Counted from the first letter of the stretch, positions 33,401 to 42,070 are shown. The stretch is DNA of 64,000 nt from VRUE01 sp963819755 (GCA_963819755.1 CAWFXB010000001.1:1-64000), one strand, 5' to 3'. Made by a program: numbers and translations. Notes: generated from the letters alone by a model not told the origin.

Positions 33401-35016
33401 GGGACGGCAAAGGCGGTCTGGTCGAGCAGTCGCCGAGGCTGGTTCATGCGGAACAGGCGATCGTCGGCGAAGGTCCGAGCCAGCTTTATCTGAGGCTCAA
33501 CGCGAGCGAAGAACAGAGCGCGCTGGTCCACGCCACGGGCACGGGGAAACTCGCGAAAGGCTCAAAGACCGTGACGGGAGTCGCGGCCACGGGCGGGGAA
33601 TTTGCCGCCGGGGAGGCGATCACCGGAGTGGGCATCCCCTCAGGCACGATGATCGAAGAAGTCTCGGGTGCGACGCTGGTCCTTTCCCGCGAAGCGCTGG
33701 AAAGCAAAACCAACGTCGTGCTCGATGCCACCGAAAGCTGCAGCGAACCCGAAAAAGCCTGCACGGTTCAGATCACCAAAGGGCCGGCGACCTTCCTGGC
33801 TGCAGATCCGACGGCGAGCAAGGCGCTATACACCGAAGGCACGAATCTCTATGAACTCGACGTCGACAAAGCGGCGCAAGAAGGCAACGCGACGGGTGCA
33901 AAAACTTTGATCGTGGGCGAGGTCCCGGGTACTCAGGGAGCGATCCTGGGGGCGAGCAAGGACCTCTCCCGTGTCTATCTGGTTTCCGAAGAAGTTTGCA
34001 GCGGGATTGGGAAAAATAGCGAGGGGGACGAAGCCCAACCGGGGAAAGCCAACGTCTACTTCTATGAAGTCGGAGAGCGGTGCGGCGAAGGCGAGTTCGA
34101 TTTCGTCGCGACGCTGACCGGCCATAACGACAGTGGGGCATACACGTCCGTGCCGGTGAATCACAGGGCGCGAGTGAGCGTCGACGGGCTGCACGCGGCC
34201 TTCATGTCACAGGCGCCGTTGACGCGCTTCGAGAGCACCGACACCAGCAGCGGGGAAGCCGATGCGGAGGTCTTCCTCTACGACGCGCCGGGCGCGGCCG
34301 CAGGGGAAGTTGGGCAACTGCACTGCGTCTCGTGCAACCCGGGTGGGGCGAGGCCGGTGGGACGCGATCTGATCGCGGGCGACACGGGTGCCTTCTGGGT
34401 GGCGGCGCAGATCCCCGGCTGGGAGAACCAGTGGCACGCTTCGCGGGTGCTGTCGAAAGACGGCTCACGCCTGTTCTTCGAGACCACCGAGGCGCTGGTC
34501 TCGCGCGACACCAACGGAACTCAGGACGTTTACGAGTGGGAGCGGGCGGGCAGTGAGAAAGCTTGCCTTGAAGAAATCGGCGGCGAACTGTTCGTCCCCC
34601 AAAGCGCTGGCTGCCTGAGTCTCATTTCCGCGGGCAAGGGCGGCAGCGACGCGAAGCTGATCGATGCCTCGGAATCAGGCTCAGACGTCTTCTTCTCCAC
34701 GGCGGCGAGTCTCGTCCTGGGGGACCCGGGGTTGGTCGACATCTACGATGCGCGCGAGTTCGGTGGCTTTCCCGTCGGACGGCCGCCGGTGGAAGCCTGT
34801 GAAGGCGACAGCTGTCAACCCCCAGCGGTGGCACCCGAGGACCAGACGCCGGCCTCTCGCACCTTCGAAGGGCAGGCCAATCTCGGGGGCGAAGGCACCG
34901 GCGGCAAGCCGCGTTGCCCCAAGGGCAAGCGCCTGGTGCGTCGAGCAGGTAAGCAGCGCTGCGTTCCCCGGCACCACCAGAGGAAAAACCATCGGCGGGG
35001 AGGAGCGGGGCGATGA
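30430..35016 (+). CDS. Giant secreted NHL/FnIII/Ig/beta-propeller protein, intact third copy (1528 aa)
   Basis: GTG 30430 after GGGGGA gives a signal peptide ending PAAGAA before VPEFLGG. Domains in order: NHL-like propeller (about 30-400, e.g. AIAFGPAGDLYVLESANHRVQRFDREG), FnIII-like (about 425-500), and the LPDCRAYEMVSP propeller start (about 520). Two Ig-like insertions follow (about 730-800 and 825-900, each with W then AIQCQV or TFQCAV), then the propeller resumes (GASKDLSRVYLVSEEV) and the C-terminus has CPKGK...RCV with a basic tail. It is the only unbroken giant gene here and a template for judging the frameshifts in the other two. It is surface-exposed. Its role is unknown, with adhesion or matrix likely (inference). 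Confidence 0.88.
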   Translation: MKAAWRGLRVMGAIGAFMLCFVPAAGAAVPEFLGGTPEGGKPGDGAGRLSFPWAVVADAGLPGHLYVISGNNNRIDELTPWGQFVKAWGWNVDRTAPAEELQVCTTVTECQVGSIGAGSGQISRAEAIAFGPAGDLYVLESANHRVQRFDREGHFLSMFGDGVNETAIENGRSGEEDVCPAVGHPEDACQAGISGTGAGQLGAGLAEYVSRLAICESDGRVFVGEGERIQVFAADGSFEEAIAMPAGKSVKAIAVDGSCNLYVAIGSEVRKLKASGPAAQFLEPTFTAESVVKALALDADKNLYATVSSSGELPERLQEFNLTGACLDCGTDGEGDQPGFDRPTDGSALWAIAVGSACGPPDVYVAHFGNGGGGHPLVSYLNIFGPPPVPALCPQPKEPPSIDDQYAAAVGTESARVAATINPKFWPDTTYRVEYGTAPCSEGGCEERPSAPGATLTSKVIRGGLPAAVPLSGLAPATTYHYRFIAQSGGGGPVVGEEETFTTFPPPPPPKDCPNRVLRTGASANLPDCRAYEMVSPLEKANGDIEATGELEATDQGAGTALARVDQATPGGEALAYASTRAFGGAVSSPWTSQYIARRGEGGWSTQALNPPLEGPTLYGGGGLPFFESLFKGFSEDLCTSWLLQNTDLALAPGAPAGIPSLYRQTNCGGLDYEPLIPTPPAAFGKALEGNNSAYYPTLQGFSADGLAAAFKAPGKLTEEASRTVVGESLDCSVNAPETTSSYRWLRNGEPIGSGTESTYVTKKADEGKAIQCQVAVTNEKVDKAAGGFVGSVQMTNPAQIVAPYLAQAPPRPPASIDAPESDAPLVLGGAGGQTLTCDAEEAKWGGSPTFFAYQWYRNGVALAGKTASTYTVSGADVAIAATFQCAVTATNPGGSTTRASANLTTSGPEPDPVAPRPNPVVGDVYETYLNREGALRLVSVMPGGQAAGSHSSVGTAQRSAGKRLYDSVAGAVSEDGTRVFWSAEIDPIIGDGKGGLVEQSPRLVHAEQAIVGEGPSQLYLRLNASEEQSALVHATGTGKLAKGSKTVTGVAATGGEFAAGEAITGVGIPSGTMIEEVSGATLVLSREALESKTNVVLDATESCSEPEKACTVQITKGPATFLAADPTASKALYTEGTNLYELDVDKAAQEGNATGAKTLIVGEVPGTQGAILGASKDLSRVYLVSEEVCSGIGKNSEGDEAQPGKANVYFYEVGERCGEGEFDFVATLTGHNDSGAYTSVPVNHRARVSVDGLHAAFMSQAPLTRFESTDTSSGEADAEVFLYDAPGAAAGEVGQLHCVSCNPGGARPVGRDLIAGDTGAFWVAAQIPGWENQWHASRVLSKDGSRLFFETTEALVSRDTNGTQDVYEWERAGSEKACLEEIGGELFVPQSAGCLSLISAGKGGSDAKLIDASESGSDVFFSTAASLVLGDPGLVDIYDAREFGGFPVGRPPVEACEGDSCQPPAVAPEDQTPASRTFEGQANLGGEGTGGKPRCPKGKRLVRRAGKQRCVPRHHQRKNHRRGGAGR

Positions 35017-37808
35017 AGCGGGCGATCATAGCCATCGCGATCGCCTGCGCGGCGCTCTGGGCGCCCGCTTCGGCGAGCGCCGCCTTCGGACTCAAAGAAC
35101 TGGACGCGACCTTCACCAGTCAGGGAGGTGCGGTGGTGACCCAGGCCGGCGCCCACCCCTTCGCCTTCACGATCAACCTCTCCACGAACACCAAACCCGA
35201 ACCGGAACTGCCGGAACTCGGCGAAGTCACCGACGAGGCGGTCAAGGATCTGACGATCAACAACTTCGCCGGATTGGCCGGCAACCCGACCGCCACGCCG
35301 CGCTGCTCGACTGCTCAGTTCCTCGCCTCGATAGCCGGACAGCCGGCCTGCTCTGCCGGTACCAGAGTCGGATCGGCCTCTGTCCGCGTCGGCGATCCGC
35401 ACGACGCACCGACCAACACGAGGGTCTTCAATCTCACGCCGCCTCCCGGGGTGGTCCTCAGGCTTGGGTTCGCACCGCTCGGCGTTCGGGTGACGGTTGA
35501 GATCAGCGTAAAGCCCACCCCTCCCTATAACCCGGTTGCCAAAGTGATCAACGTCTCCAACCTGGTGCAGTTCTACAGCTCCAAAGTGACGCTCTGGGGT
35601 GTCCCGGCCGACAGCGCCCACGACGGAGAACGCGGCGGGCCGGCGAATGTGCCCGAAGTCCCGTTCCTCACCTTGCCGCGCGCCTGTGAGGGGCCGCTCG
35701 CCACGCTCTTCGAAGCCGATTCCTGGCAAGGCTCTTTCTTCGAAAAGTCGATTTTCACGCACGATGAACTCGGGCCGGTCGGCTTCACCGATTGCGAGCG
35801 TCTGGGCTTTGCCCCCCACACGAGCACTCAGTCCAGCACCGATCAGGTCGAGAGCCCCTCGGGCCTCGACTTCTCACTCAACGTCGACGACGAAGAACTC
35901 GCCAACCCGAAAGGAATTGCCGACTCGGACATAAAGAAGGCCACCGTGACCCTGCCCGAAGGGATGACGCTAAACCCCTCGGTGGCGGAGGGGCTCGCAA
36001 CCTGCTCGGAGGTGGGCTTTGCCGCCGAGAGCCTCGCATCGGCGCCGGGCGAGGGCTGTCCGGAGGCATCCAAGGTGGGCACGGTCGAAGTTGAAACGCC
36101 GCTGCTCGAAGATCAGGTGCTGAGGGGCGAGCTCTTCGTCGCCCAGCAGGACGACCCGACCACGCCCCAACCGAGAGCCGAGAACCCCTTCGATTCGCTG
36201 ATCGCCCTTTACATGGCGATCAAGGATCCCGAACTCGGCATCCTGGTCAAGCTGGCGGGCAGGGTCTCGCCCAATCCGACCACCGGTCAGATCGAAACGA
36301 CCTTCGGCGAAGCGGGCGAAGAGATTCCCCAGTTCCCGCTGAGTCACGTGCGTATCCACCTGCGCGAGGGTGCCCGCAGCCCGCTGATCAGTCCGGCTGC
36401 CTGTGGCACCTATACGACCAACGCCCTCTTCACTCCCTGGGCGGACCCGACCCGGCCGGTCAACGCTCCGTCATCGTTCAAGATCACCCAAGGCTTGGGC
36501 GGCGGCCCCTGCCCTCCCGCTGGGACCCCACCATTTGTCCCGGGCTTTTCCGCCGGCACCCTCAACAACGACGCCAAGTCCTTCTCGCCGTTCAGCGTGC
36601 GCCTGACCCGGCGCGACGGAGACCAGGATCTGACCAAGGTCTCAGCCGTGCTGCCCCCCGGTGTGATCGGCACGATCGCCGGCGTGGAGAAGTGCACCGA
36701 GGCCCAGATCGCCGCCGCCAAGGCAAAGCGGGGGAGGGCCGAGCTGGCGTCGCCCTCCTGTCCGGCCAACTCCGAGATCGGCCGAACGACGGCTGGAGCG
36801 GGGGTCGGCTCCCAGCTCACCTACGTGCCCGGCAAGCTCTACCTGGCCGGCCCCTACAAAGGCGATCCGCTGAGTATGGTCGCGATCACCCCCGCGGTCG
36901 CCGGGCCCTTTGACATCGGCAACGTCGTCCTCAGGTTTGCCCTCACCCTCAACCCGAACAACCTGCAGGTGGAAGTCGACGGCTCCGCCTCGGACCCGAT
37001 TCCCCACATCCTCGAGGGCATCGTGCTGAAGGTCAGGGACCTGCGCGCCTACGTCGACCGGCCCCACTTCATCTTCAACCCGACCAACTGCGAGCCTTCC
37101 GAGGCCGGGTTGACGGCGTTTGGCAGCTTCGCCGACGTCTTCAACCCCGCCGACGATGTGCCCGTCTCCCTCACCAGCCGCTTCCAAGCCGCCAACTGCG
37201 CCAGCCTCGGTTTCAAGCCAAAGATGTCACTGAGCCTCAAAGGGGGTACCCACCGGGGAGATCACCCGGCCTTGACCGCTGTGGTCACCCCGCGCTCCCA
37301 AGACGCCAATTTCGCCCAGGCGATCGTCACCCTGCCGAGGTCCGCCTTCCTCGACCAGGGTCACATAAGGACGATCTGCACCCGCGTACAGTTCGCCGCC
37401 AAGGCCTGCCCGCCGGGATCCATCTACGGCTTTGCCAAAGCCTGGACGCCGCTGGTCGACGAACCCGCCGAAGGCCCCGTCTACCTGCGCTCCTCAGATC
37501 ACAACCTGCCTGATCTCGTGGCCGCCCTGAGGGGGCCGCCCTCAGCCGAAGTCGACTTCGACCTCGTCGGGCGTATCGACTCCCACAAAGGCGGCATCCG
37601 CGGCAGCTTCGAATCGATCCCCGACGTGCCGGTCTCCAAATTCGTCCTCGAGATGCAGGGCGGCAAGAAGGGCCTGATCGTCAACAGTCGCGGCCTCTGC
37701 GCCCATCCCTCCAAGGCCATAGCCCGCCTCAGCGGTCAAAACGGCCGCCGCTACGACTTCAACCCGACGGTGAAGCCCTCGGGTTGTGCCAAGGCGTCCC
37801 GGCGCTAG
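35013..37808 (+). CDS. Secreted three-repeat protein, third copy (931 aa)
   Basis: ATG 35013 overlaps the giant gene's stop (ATGA). The signal peptide ends ASASAA before FGLKEL. It keeps the same three internal repeats as the 962-aa paralogues: VTLPEGMTLNPS...GCPEASKVG; AVLPPGVIGTIAGVEKC...SCPANSEIG...GKLYLAGP; VTLPRSAFLDQGHIRTIC...ACPPGSIYG...GPVYLRSS. It also has FVLEMQGGKKGLIVNSRGLC near the end. Conservation of order, overlap and repeats in a clearly diverged copy shows that the two-gene unit is selected as a pair. No known family recognised. Confidence 0.88.
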   Translation: MKRAIIAIAIACAALWAPASASAAFGLKELDATFTSQGGAVVTQAGAHPFAFTINLSTNTKPEPELPELGEVTDEAVKDLTINNFAGLAGNPTATPRCSTAQFLASIAGQPACSAGTRVGSASVRVGDPHDAPTNTRVFNLTPPPGVVLRLGFAPLGVRVTVEISVKPTPPYNPVAKVINVSNLVQFYSSKVTLWGVPADSAHDGERGGPANVPEVPFLTLPRACEGPLATLFEADSWQGSFFEKSIFTHDELGPVGFTDCERLGFAPHTSTQSSTDQVESPSGLDFSLNVDDEELANPKGIADSDIKKATVTLPEGMTLNPSVAEGLATCSEVGFAAESLASAPGEGCPEASKVGTVEVETPLLEDQVLRGELFVAQQDDPTTPQPRAENPFDSLIALYMAIKDPELGILVKLAGRVSPNPTTGQIETTFGEAGEEIPQFPLSHVRIHLREGARSPLISPAACGTYTTNALFTPWADPTRPVNAPSSFKITQGLGGGPCPPAGTPPFVPGFSAGTLNNDAKSFSPFSVRLTRRDGDQDLTKVSAVLPPGVIGTIAGVEKCTEAQIAAAKAKRGRAELASPSCPANSEIGRTTAGAGVGSQLTYVPGKLYLAGPYKGDPLSMVAITPAVAGPFDIGNVVLRFALTLNPNNLQVEVDGSASDPIPHILEGIVLKVRDLRAYVDRPHFIFNPTNCEPSEAGLTAFGSFADVFNPADDVPVSLTSRFQAANCASLGFKPKMSLSLKGGTHRGDHPALTAVVTPRSQDANFAQAIVTLPRSAFLDQGHIRTICTRVQFAAKACPPGSIYGFAKAWTPLVDEPAEGPVYLRSSDHNLPDLVAALRGPPSAEVDFDLVGRIDSHKGGIRGSFESIPDVPVSKFVLEMQGGKKGLIVNSRGLCAHPSKAIARLSGQNGRRYDFNPTVKPSGCAKASRR

Positions 37809-37945
37809 GGCCCTTCGGAGCCGAGCGGTAAGCGAATATGCGCGCGCAGGGTTGCGCACGCGCCCGAGGCTCCCACATGATTTGCCCGACAGAACGGCGA
37901 CGACATAGAAGTACCCTCGCGTAGCCGCCGCATTACAGGAGCTTC

Positions 37946-38046
37946 CTTGATCGGCGGCAGGCACGCCGCTAGAAATGGGCCAGTCCCTCACCGGGATGCG
38001 CTCGACGCAATCACGTCGAGCGCAACGGATCGAAAGGAAAGACCCA
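37946..38046 (+). promoter_or_regulatory. Promoter and leader shared with the 29557 gene
   Basis: TTGATC, 17 bp, then TAGAAA, with CGGCG-N7-CGCCG in the spacer. A GTCCC-N5-GGGAT hairpin follows, then a perfect 10-bp inverted repeat around CAATCA (37998-38023), then GATCGAAAGGAAAG. Nothing else stands out in 37809-37945 apart from a GCGCGC-rich stretch. Confidence 0.55.
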
Positions 38047-38617
38047 ATGACTCTCAATCTCAAGGCCCTCGGGTCGGCGCTTGTCGCGGCATTCGCGATG
38101 ACCGCTGTGCTCGCGTCTGCGGCCAGGCACAGACCAAAGTCACAACCGGTGTGTCGCCGACATGGTTGACAGGAGAAGTGATTGAACACCCGACCATCGG
38201 CAAAACCCAGACGTTCACGTTGGCGGGCGGGCATCACCGGGGTCGACGACCTTCATCGAAGGTGAAGTCGATCTCGTTTGTCCGACGGGCAAAGAAGTCG
38301 AAATTCACATCTACAAAAGCGCGACCAGCGAGGCGGAAGAACTCTGCACATACAAAATTGCACCATTCCTCAACAAGAAGGCGAATGAATACCACAATGT
38401 TGCCGGATCGCCGAATGATGTAACGGTCACAACGACGATGTCTGGGATCGTTACCACCAGGACCGGCAGCCTGCTTTGCGGAGCGGCAAGCACGACCGTC
38501 ACCTACACAGGCTCGACGACATACAGGGCATTCGAAGACCTCGGAGGGACTGTCTCGAACGGAACAGCCTCCGGAATCCTCGAGGGCGAACCAGCCAGCC
38601 TGACAATAAGCGACTGA
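38047..38617 (+). pseudogene. Degenerate paralogue of the 29557 secreted protein
   Basis: The N-terminus (MTLNLKALGSALVAAFAMTAVLAS) matches the 236-aa protein and the leader is conserved. The frame then breaks near 38126 and continues as QTKVTTGVSPTWLTG in another frame. About 58 codons corresponding to the Cys-rich middle are missing near 38237. The remainder (STTFIEGEVDLVCPTGKEVEIHIYK to SLTISD) is in a third frame up to TGA at 38615-38617. Two frame changes and a deletion make this a pseudogene, not a sequencing slip. The C-terminal half is well preserved, so the loss looks recent. Confidence 0.85.
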
Positions 38618-38645
38618 TCCGCCTGAAGACAGCTTCTCGTCTTAG

Positions 38646-39191
38646 CTAGGTCGCCGCGAAAGGCACGCCTTCGACGAGGCACCTATTCAGGCCATACTCA
38701 CGGGCCAGCTGATTGTAGTGCGCAAATTGCGCAATCAGCTGGCCCGAAGAGACTATGTGCTGAGCTTCGCTTGCATACACGGCGCGCTGCATCGCGGTGA
38801 GGAGTTCTGCCACCTGCGGTTTTTCGCCCGGCGGCGCGCCGAGGTACGCGACGTCGTCGAACCAGAGCTGGATGCCGGGTAGAAAGATGTTCGAGGTCGC
38901 CTCGGTATAGAGCTTGCCGCTGTTCACGTTGCGGTAGCGCCCCCGAAAGCTGGTCGGCATCGAGGTTCGGCCTTCCTTGCAGACTTGCTCGGCGCGCTTG
39001 ATGTACTCGGCCCTGCCAAAGGATTTGGGCCCCCAGGGGATCGTCACGCTTGGTTCGGAGGATGAGGCGGTCTTGGTCGCGCTGTCGTCGCTGCCACCAC
39101 CGCAGCCGACGAGGGCGCCGACCAACACCCCGACCAGTAGAGCGAAAATACATTTAGTCGAAAAAATTCCCCCGATAAGGAGATGATACAA
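38646..39191 (-). CDS. Lipoprotein of the LGAPAGDE family (181 aa)
   Basis: The signal peptide ends VGALVGC then GGGS (lipobox). The mature part shows YIKRAEQVCKEGRTS, LGAPPGEKPQVAELL and EYGLNRCLVEG, the three landmarks of the family at 16091 and 28846. The start is uncertain: TTG 39191 gives a full signal peptide, and no ATG is in frame upstream of the lipobox. It lies nine bases after the rpoD stop on the same strand, so it may be read through from rpoD. Function unknown. Confidence 0.75.
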   Translation of the reverse strand: MYHLLIGGIFSTKCIFALLVGVLVGALVGCGGGSDDSATKTASSSEPSVTIPWGPKSFGRAEYIKRAEQVCKEGRTSMPTSFRGRYRNVNSGKLYTEATSNIFLPGIQLWFDDVAYLGAPPGEKPQVAELLTAMQRAVYASEAQHIVSSGQLIAQFAHYNQLAREYGLNRCLVEGVPFAAT

Positions 39192-39200
39192 GCTTTGCGC

Positions 39201-40307
39201 TCAGGTGACTTCGCGTAATTTCTGCGCTTCGCCCAGTTGCTGGAGCTTTTTCAGGCTCTGATTCTCGATCTGACGGATTCGCTCGCGGGTGACGTTGAAG
39301 GTGCGGCCGACCTCGTCGAGAGTGCGGGGGTGCTCTCCGCCCAGCCCGTAGCGAAGTTCGAGCACACGGCGCTCGCGGTAGGAGAGGTTCTCGAGAGCTT
39401 CCTTCAGTGCCTCTTTGGTCAGCAGGTCCGCCGCCCGGTCAAAGGGGGACTCGGCCTTCTCGTCGGCGATGAACTGGCCGAACTCAGACTCCTCCTCGTC
39501 TCCGACCGGCTTCTCGAGCGAGACCGGGGCCTGGGCGGAGCGCTTGATCGAGTCGACCTCCTCGGGGTCGATGCCGGTGACCTCGGCGATCTCCTCAGGG
39601 GTCGGCTCCCGGCCGAGCTCGGTGACCAGCTTGCGCTCGGCGCGACCGATCTTGTTCAGCTTCTCGACCACGTGGACCGGGATGCGGATAGTGCGGGCCT
39701 TGTCGGCCAGGGCGCGGGCGATCGCCTGGCGGATCCACCAGGTCGCGTAGGTGGAGAACTTGAAGCCCTTGCGGTAGTCGAACTTCTCGGCGGCACGGAC
39801 CAGGCCGAGCGTTCCCTCCTGAATCAGGTCGAGGAAGGGAAGGCCCTGGTTGCGGTAGTTCTTGGCGATTGAGACGACCAGGCGGAGGTTGGACTCGACC
39901 ATTTTCTGCTTGGCGTCCAGGTCGCCGCGCTCGATCCGCTTGGCGAGTTCGACCTCCTCCTGGGCGGTCAGCAGGCGGACTTTGCCAATGTCCTTGAGGA
40001 ACAGCTGCAGGCTGTCCGTCGTCATGTCCGGTTTCAGGTCGATCGCGGCTTTGGCGCGGCGCCGGCCTTTGCGGCCGGTGTCGGCGGGCATGGCGTCGGC
40101 GGCCGCTTTCTGGGCCGGATCCATGTCCTCGACGAGCTCGATTCCCTGCTTCTCGATGTGTCCGTAGAGGTCCTCGACGTCGGACTCGTCGAGGTCGACC
40201 TCCGACACCGCCGAGGCGATGTCGCCGAAGGTGAGCACGCCCAGCTGCTGACCCCTGTGGATCAGCCCTTTGACCTCCTCGAGCTCCTGAAGCTCTGCAA
40301 CCAGCAT
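39201..40307 (-). CDS. rpoD: Primary RNA polymerase sigma factor RpoD/SigA (368 aa)
   Basis: The sigma-70 group 1 regions are in order. A short region 1.1-like N-terminus (residues 1-70) comes first, then region 1.2 (DSLQLFLKDIGKVRLLTAQEEVELAKRIE). Region 2 follows with VESNLRLVVSIAKNYRNQGLPFLDLIQEG and the -10/melting helix FSTYATWWIRQAIARAL. Region 3 is GREPTPEEIAEVTG...EEVDSI. Region 4 has YRERRVLELRYGL and the -35 helix TLDEVGRTFNVTRERIRQIE. At 368 aa it lacks the long insertion of E. coli RpoD, as is common in actinobacteria. It directs core RNA polymerase to housekeeping promoters such as the TTGACA-type ones listed here. Confidence 0.96.
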   Translation of the reverse strand: MLVAELQELEEVKGLIHRGQQLGVLTFGDIASAVSEVDLDESDVEDLYGHIEKQGIELVEDMDPAQKAAADAMPADTGRKGRRRAKAAIDLKPDMTTDSLQLFLKDIGKVRLLTAQEEVELAKRIERGDLDAKQKMVESNLRLVVSIAKNYRNQGLPFLDLIQEGTLGLVRAAEKFDYRKGFKFSTYATWWIRQAIARALADKARTIRIPVHVVEKLNKIGRAERKLVTELGREPTPEEIAEVTGIDPEEVDSIKRSAQAPVSLEKPVGDEEESEFGQFIADEKAESPFDRAADLLTKEALKEALENLSYRERRVLELRYGLGGEHPRTLDEVGRTFNVTRERIRQIENQSLKKLQQLGEAQKLREVT

Positions 40308-40332
40308 CTATCTACACCCGTCTTTCTGCGTC

Positions 40333-40360
40333 AAAAAAGCGGACCGGCGTCGCGGTCCGC
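40333..40360 (-). terminator. Rho-independent terminator, minus strand
   Basis: GCGGACCG-GCGTCG-CGGTCCGC (40339-40360) is followed on the minus strand by six T (complement of 40333-40338). It terminates the gene ending at 40412 before rpoD. Confidence 0.85.
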
Positions 40361-40411
40361 GAAAATGGAAGGCCCCAACGACCTCAAACGTCTGTTCGCA
40401 TGATAGGCGCT

Positions 40412-41147
40412 TCAGTTTTTGAAGTCAAGGCCACCGGAGGCAGCGGTCTCCCGGGTGAATTTCTCGCCTTCCGGGACAAGCTGGGGGCTGCTTAGCCCCA
40501 AAACACGCCAGGTCTTTGCGCTGACCGCTCCCGCCCGCTTGCCACGCACGACGACCTTGATCATGAACTCCTCAGGCTCGATGCGGAAGTCGTCGTGGTG
40601 AACTCCAGCCAGCAGGCTCTCCTGGTTCCAGACATAGCACTTCTCGCCAGTGAAGGCGCTGGGGAGAGAGACAAACAGATCAAGCTCGTAGGGTCGGCCG
40701 TTCCCAGAGATAGTGACCTCGGGGCTTTCTGGATCATCTCGCCAACGGCCCGGTTGCTCTAGCTCGAACCCTTCCGGGCCAGTGAACCGCAAGCTTGCAT
40801 AGACCCGCTCGGCATCTGTCGCTCCGTGGCTGTTGATCACCGGCAGGCGAACGATCTGGCCGGAACCTATGGACTGCCAGTGCCCCCCCGCCAATAGGGG
40901 CGCTCAGAGATTGGAATGGTCCAACTATCGGGTCCCCGAACGAGAGATGCGTGCCCGTCTGCCTGGAGCGATGGGCGTATATCGCCTGGACAACGGCAAG
41001 GAAGACGGCAGCCAGAAATAGCCACAGAAACCGCTGGCCCGAATCGATAACGGCAAGGGCGAGTGGGACTGCCGTCACCACAGCGCCTCCAATCCGAGAG
41101 GGCCACGACGAAAACAGCCCCCCGACGTAGCCAGCCAGCCACCGCAT
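40412..41147 (-). pseudogene. Membrane-anchored protein, frameshifted at a poly-G run
   Basis: The N-terminal frame (start 41147) encodes two hydrophobic helices (SRIGGAVVTAVPLALAVI; FLWLFLAAVFLAVVQAIYA) and runs to about 40890. The soluble C-terminal frame (IGSGQIVRLPVINSHGATDAERVYASLRF onward, about 155 aa) lies in the next frame. The two join at a run of seven G on this strand (40889-40883). Adding or removing bases there would give one protein of about 244 aa. The soluble part has alternating hydrophobic strands and may be an Ig-like fold, but it is not recognised. It could be a sequencing error, a real inactivation or slip-strand phase variation. Confidence 0.7.
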
Positions 41148-41181
41148 CGGCTCGACCCTATATGACTCACTGCCCCGCCGG

Positions 41182-41211
41182 AAGGGGCCGGGCGAAAGAG
41201 CCCGGCCCCTT
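41182..41211. terminator. Bidirectional hairpin terminator
   Basis: A perfect 12-bp stem AAGGGGCCGGGC/GCCCGGCCCCTT closes around GAAAGA. It lies 23 bases past the stop of the minus-strand gene ending at 41234. T4 follows on the + strand and A/T flanks are weak on the minus side. Confidence 0.75.
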
Positions 41212-41233
41212 TTCCAGCAGGTGCGAATAGCCG

Positions 41234-42070
41234 CTAGTAGACGCTTTCCTGCAGGGTGATTTCCTCGTTGAGATCCTGCACCGCCTCGTTGGTCCCTGCG
41301 GCAGCCGGCAGTCCGGCTTGGAGGTTGACAACGCCGTCGAGGCTGACCGGAAGGAATCCGAGCAGCGTCAACACGCAGCCTTTCGCCGCAGGCACGGCGA
41401 AGGAGTTGTCCACGTAGACGCCATTTTCAAGATAGGCGACTTCCCCTTCTTCTTTGAAGTCCGCTTCTTCGCCGCTGATCGGTTCGTTCGGCGGCGGTGG
41501 TTCCGTCGTGCCGGTCGTGAGTTTGAGGGTGATCGGTTCGGCTTTCGAGCCTATATAGCAGTTGTTGCCCAGGACCGGATTTACCAGGTGGACCTTGATC
41601 GGCAGCGTCACCGAGCCGAAGTTGATGTTGCTCGGAGGGCCGGCCAATTCGGTGACCGCGTAGAGCTTCAGCGCATTGACGCCGAGGAGTTTGATCAGCC
41701 AGTTCAACCCGGTCAGGCCGACGACCCCGCCGGGAACTTCCTCTTTGGTTTTGCTCAGGCCACCTTCGGAGTTGTAGCTGAAATCTTCGAATGCTCCGTT
41801 GGTTCCCCCGGTGAGCGTGATCGGGTTTTCGATCGGGACGTCCTGTTTGCCGGCCTGCAGATGACCGCCGGTCACGACTGACCGGATGCAGAATTCCAGG
41901 CCGAATTCCAGTCCCAGCGCTTCCTCTTCTGCGAAGTTGGGGCAGCCCGCGAATCGTTCAAATGGGGATGCCGGTACTTCCGCTTGCGCGGCCGGCACCA
42001 ACATCGCCAGCATTGCGAGTGAGCTTATCGCCGCGACAAGGAGTCGGGCAGGGGATACGGACAAAGACAT
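41234..42070 (-). CDS. Secreted protein, paralogue 1 of the BrkB-flanking pair (278 aa)
   Basis: ATG 42070 follows GGGAGG. The signal peptide ends VPAAQA before EVPASPF. The mature part has FAGCPN, FCIRSVVTGGHLQAGKQDVPIENPITLTGG, GVVGLTG, LYAVTELAGPPSNI, CYIGSKAEPI and YVDNSFAVPAAKGC, ending EITLQESVY. About half of the residues match the 274-aa protein at 43121-43945, with the same Cys and the same last residues. It is exported, beta-rich and probably disulphide-bonded. Similar 'GGHLQ...NPI-L-GG' proteins are common as secreted hypotheticals in this group (inference), with no known function. Confidence 0.85.
   Translation of the reverse strand: MSLSVSPARLLVAAISSLAMLAMLVPAAQAEVPASPFERFAGCPNFAEEEALGLEFGLEFCIRSVVTGGHLQAGKQDVPIENPITLTGGTNGAFEDFSYNSEGGLSKTKEEVPGGVVGLTGLNWLIKLLGVNALKLYAVTELAGPPSNINFGSVTLPIKVHLVNPVLGNNCYIGSKAEPITLKLTTGTTEPPPPNEPISGEEADFKEEGEVAYLENGVYVDNSFAVPAAKGCVLTLLGFLPVSLDGVVNLQAGLPAAAGTNEAVQDLNEEITLQESVY

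Noticed and set aside
37947..38423. 158-codon frame as an independent gene
   Set aside because: It is one of three frames of the pseudogene at 38047-38617 and loses similarity after LAGGH.
38698..39153. ATG-started frame within the lipoprotein gene near rpoD
   Set aside because: It reads Arg-rich nonsense, while the overlapping frame has a lipobox and family motifs.
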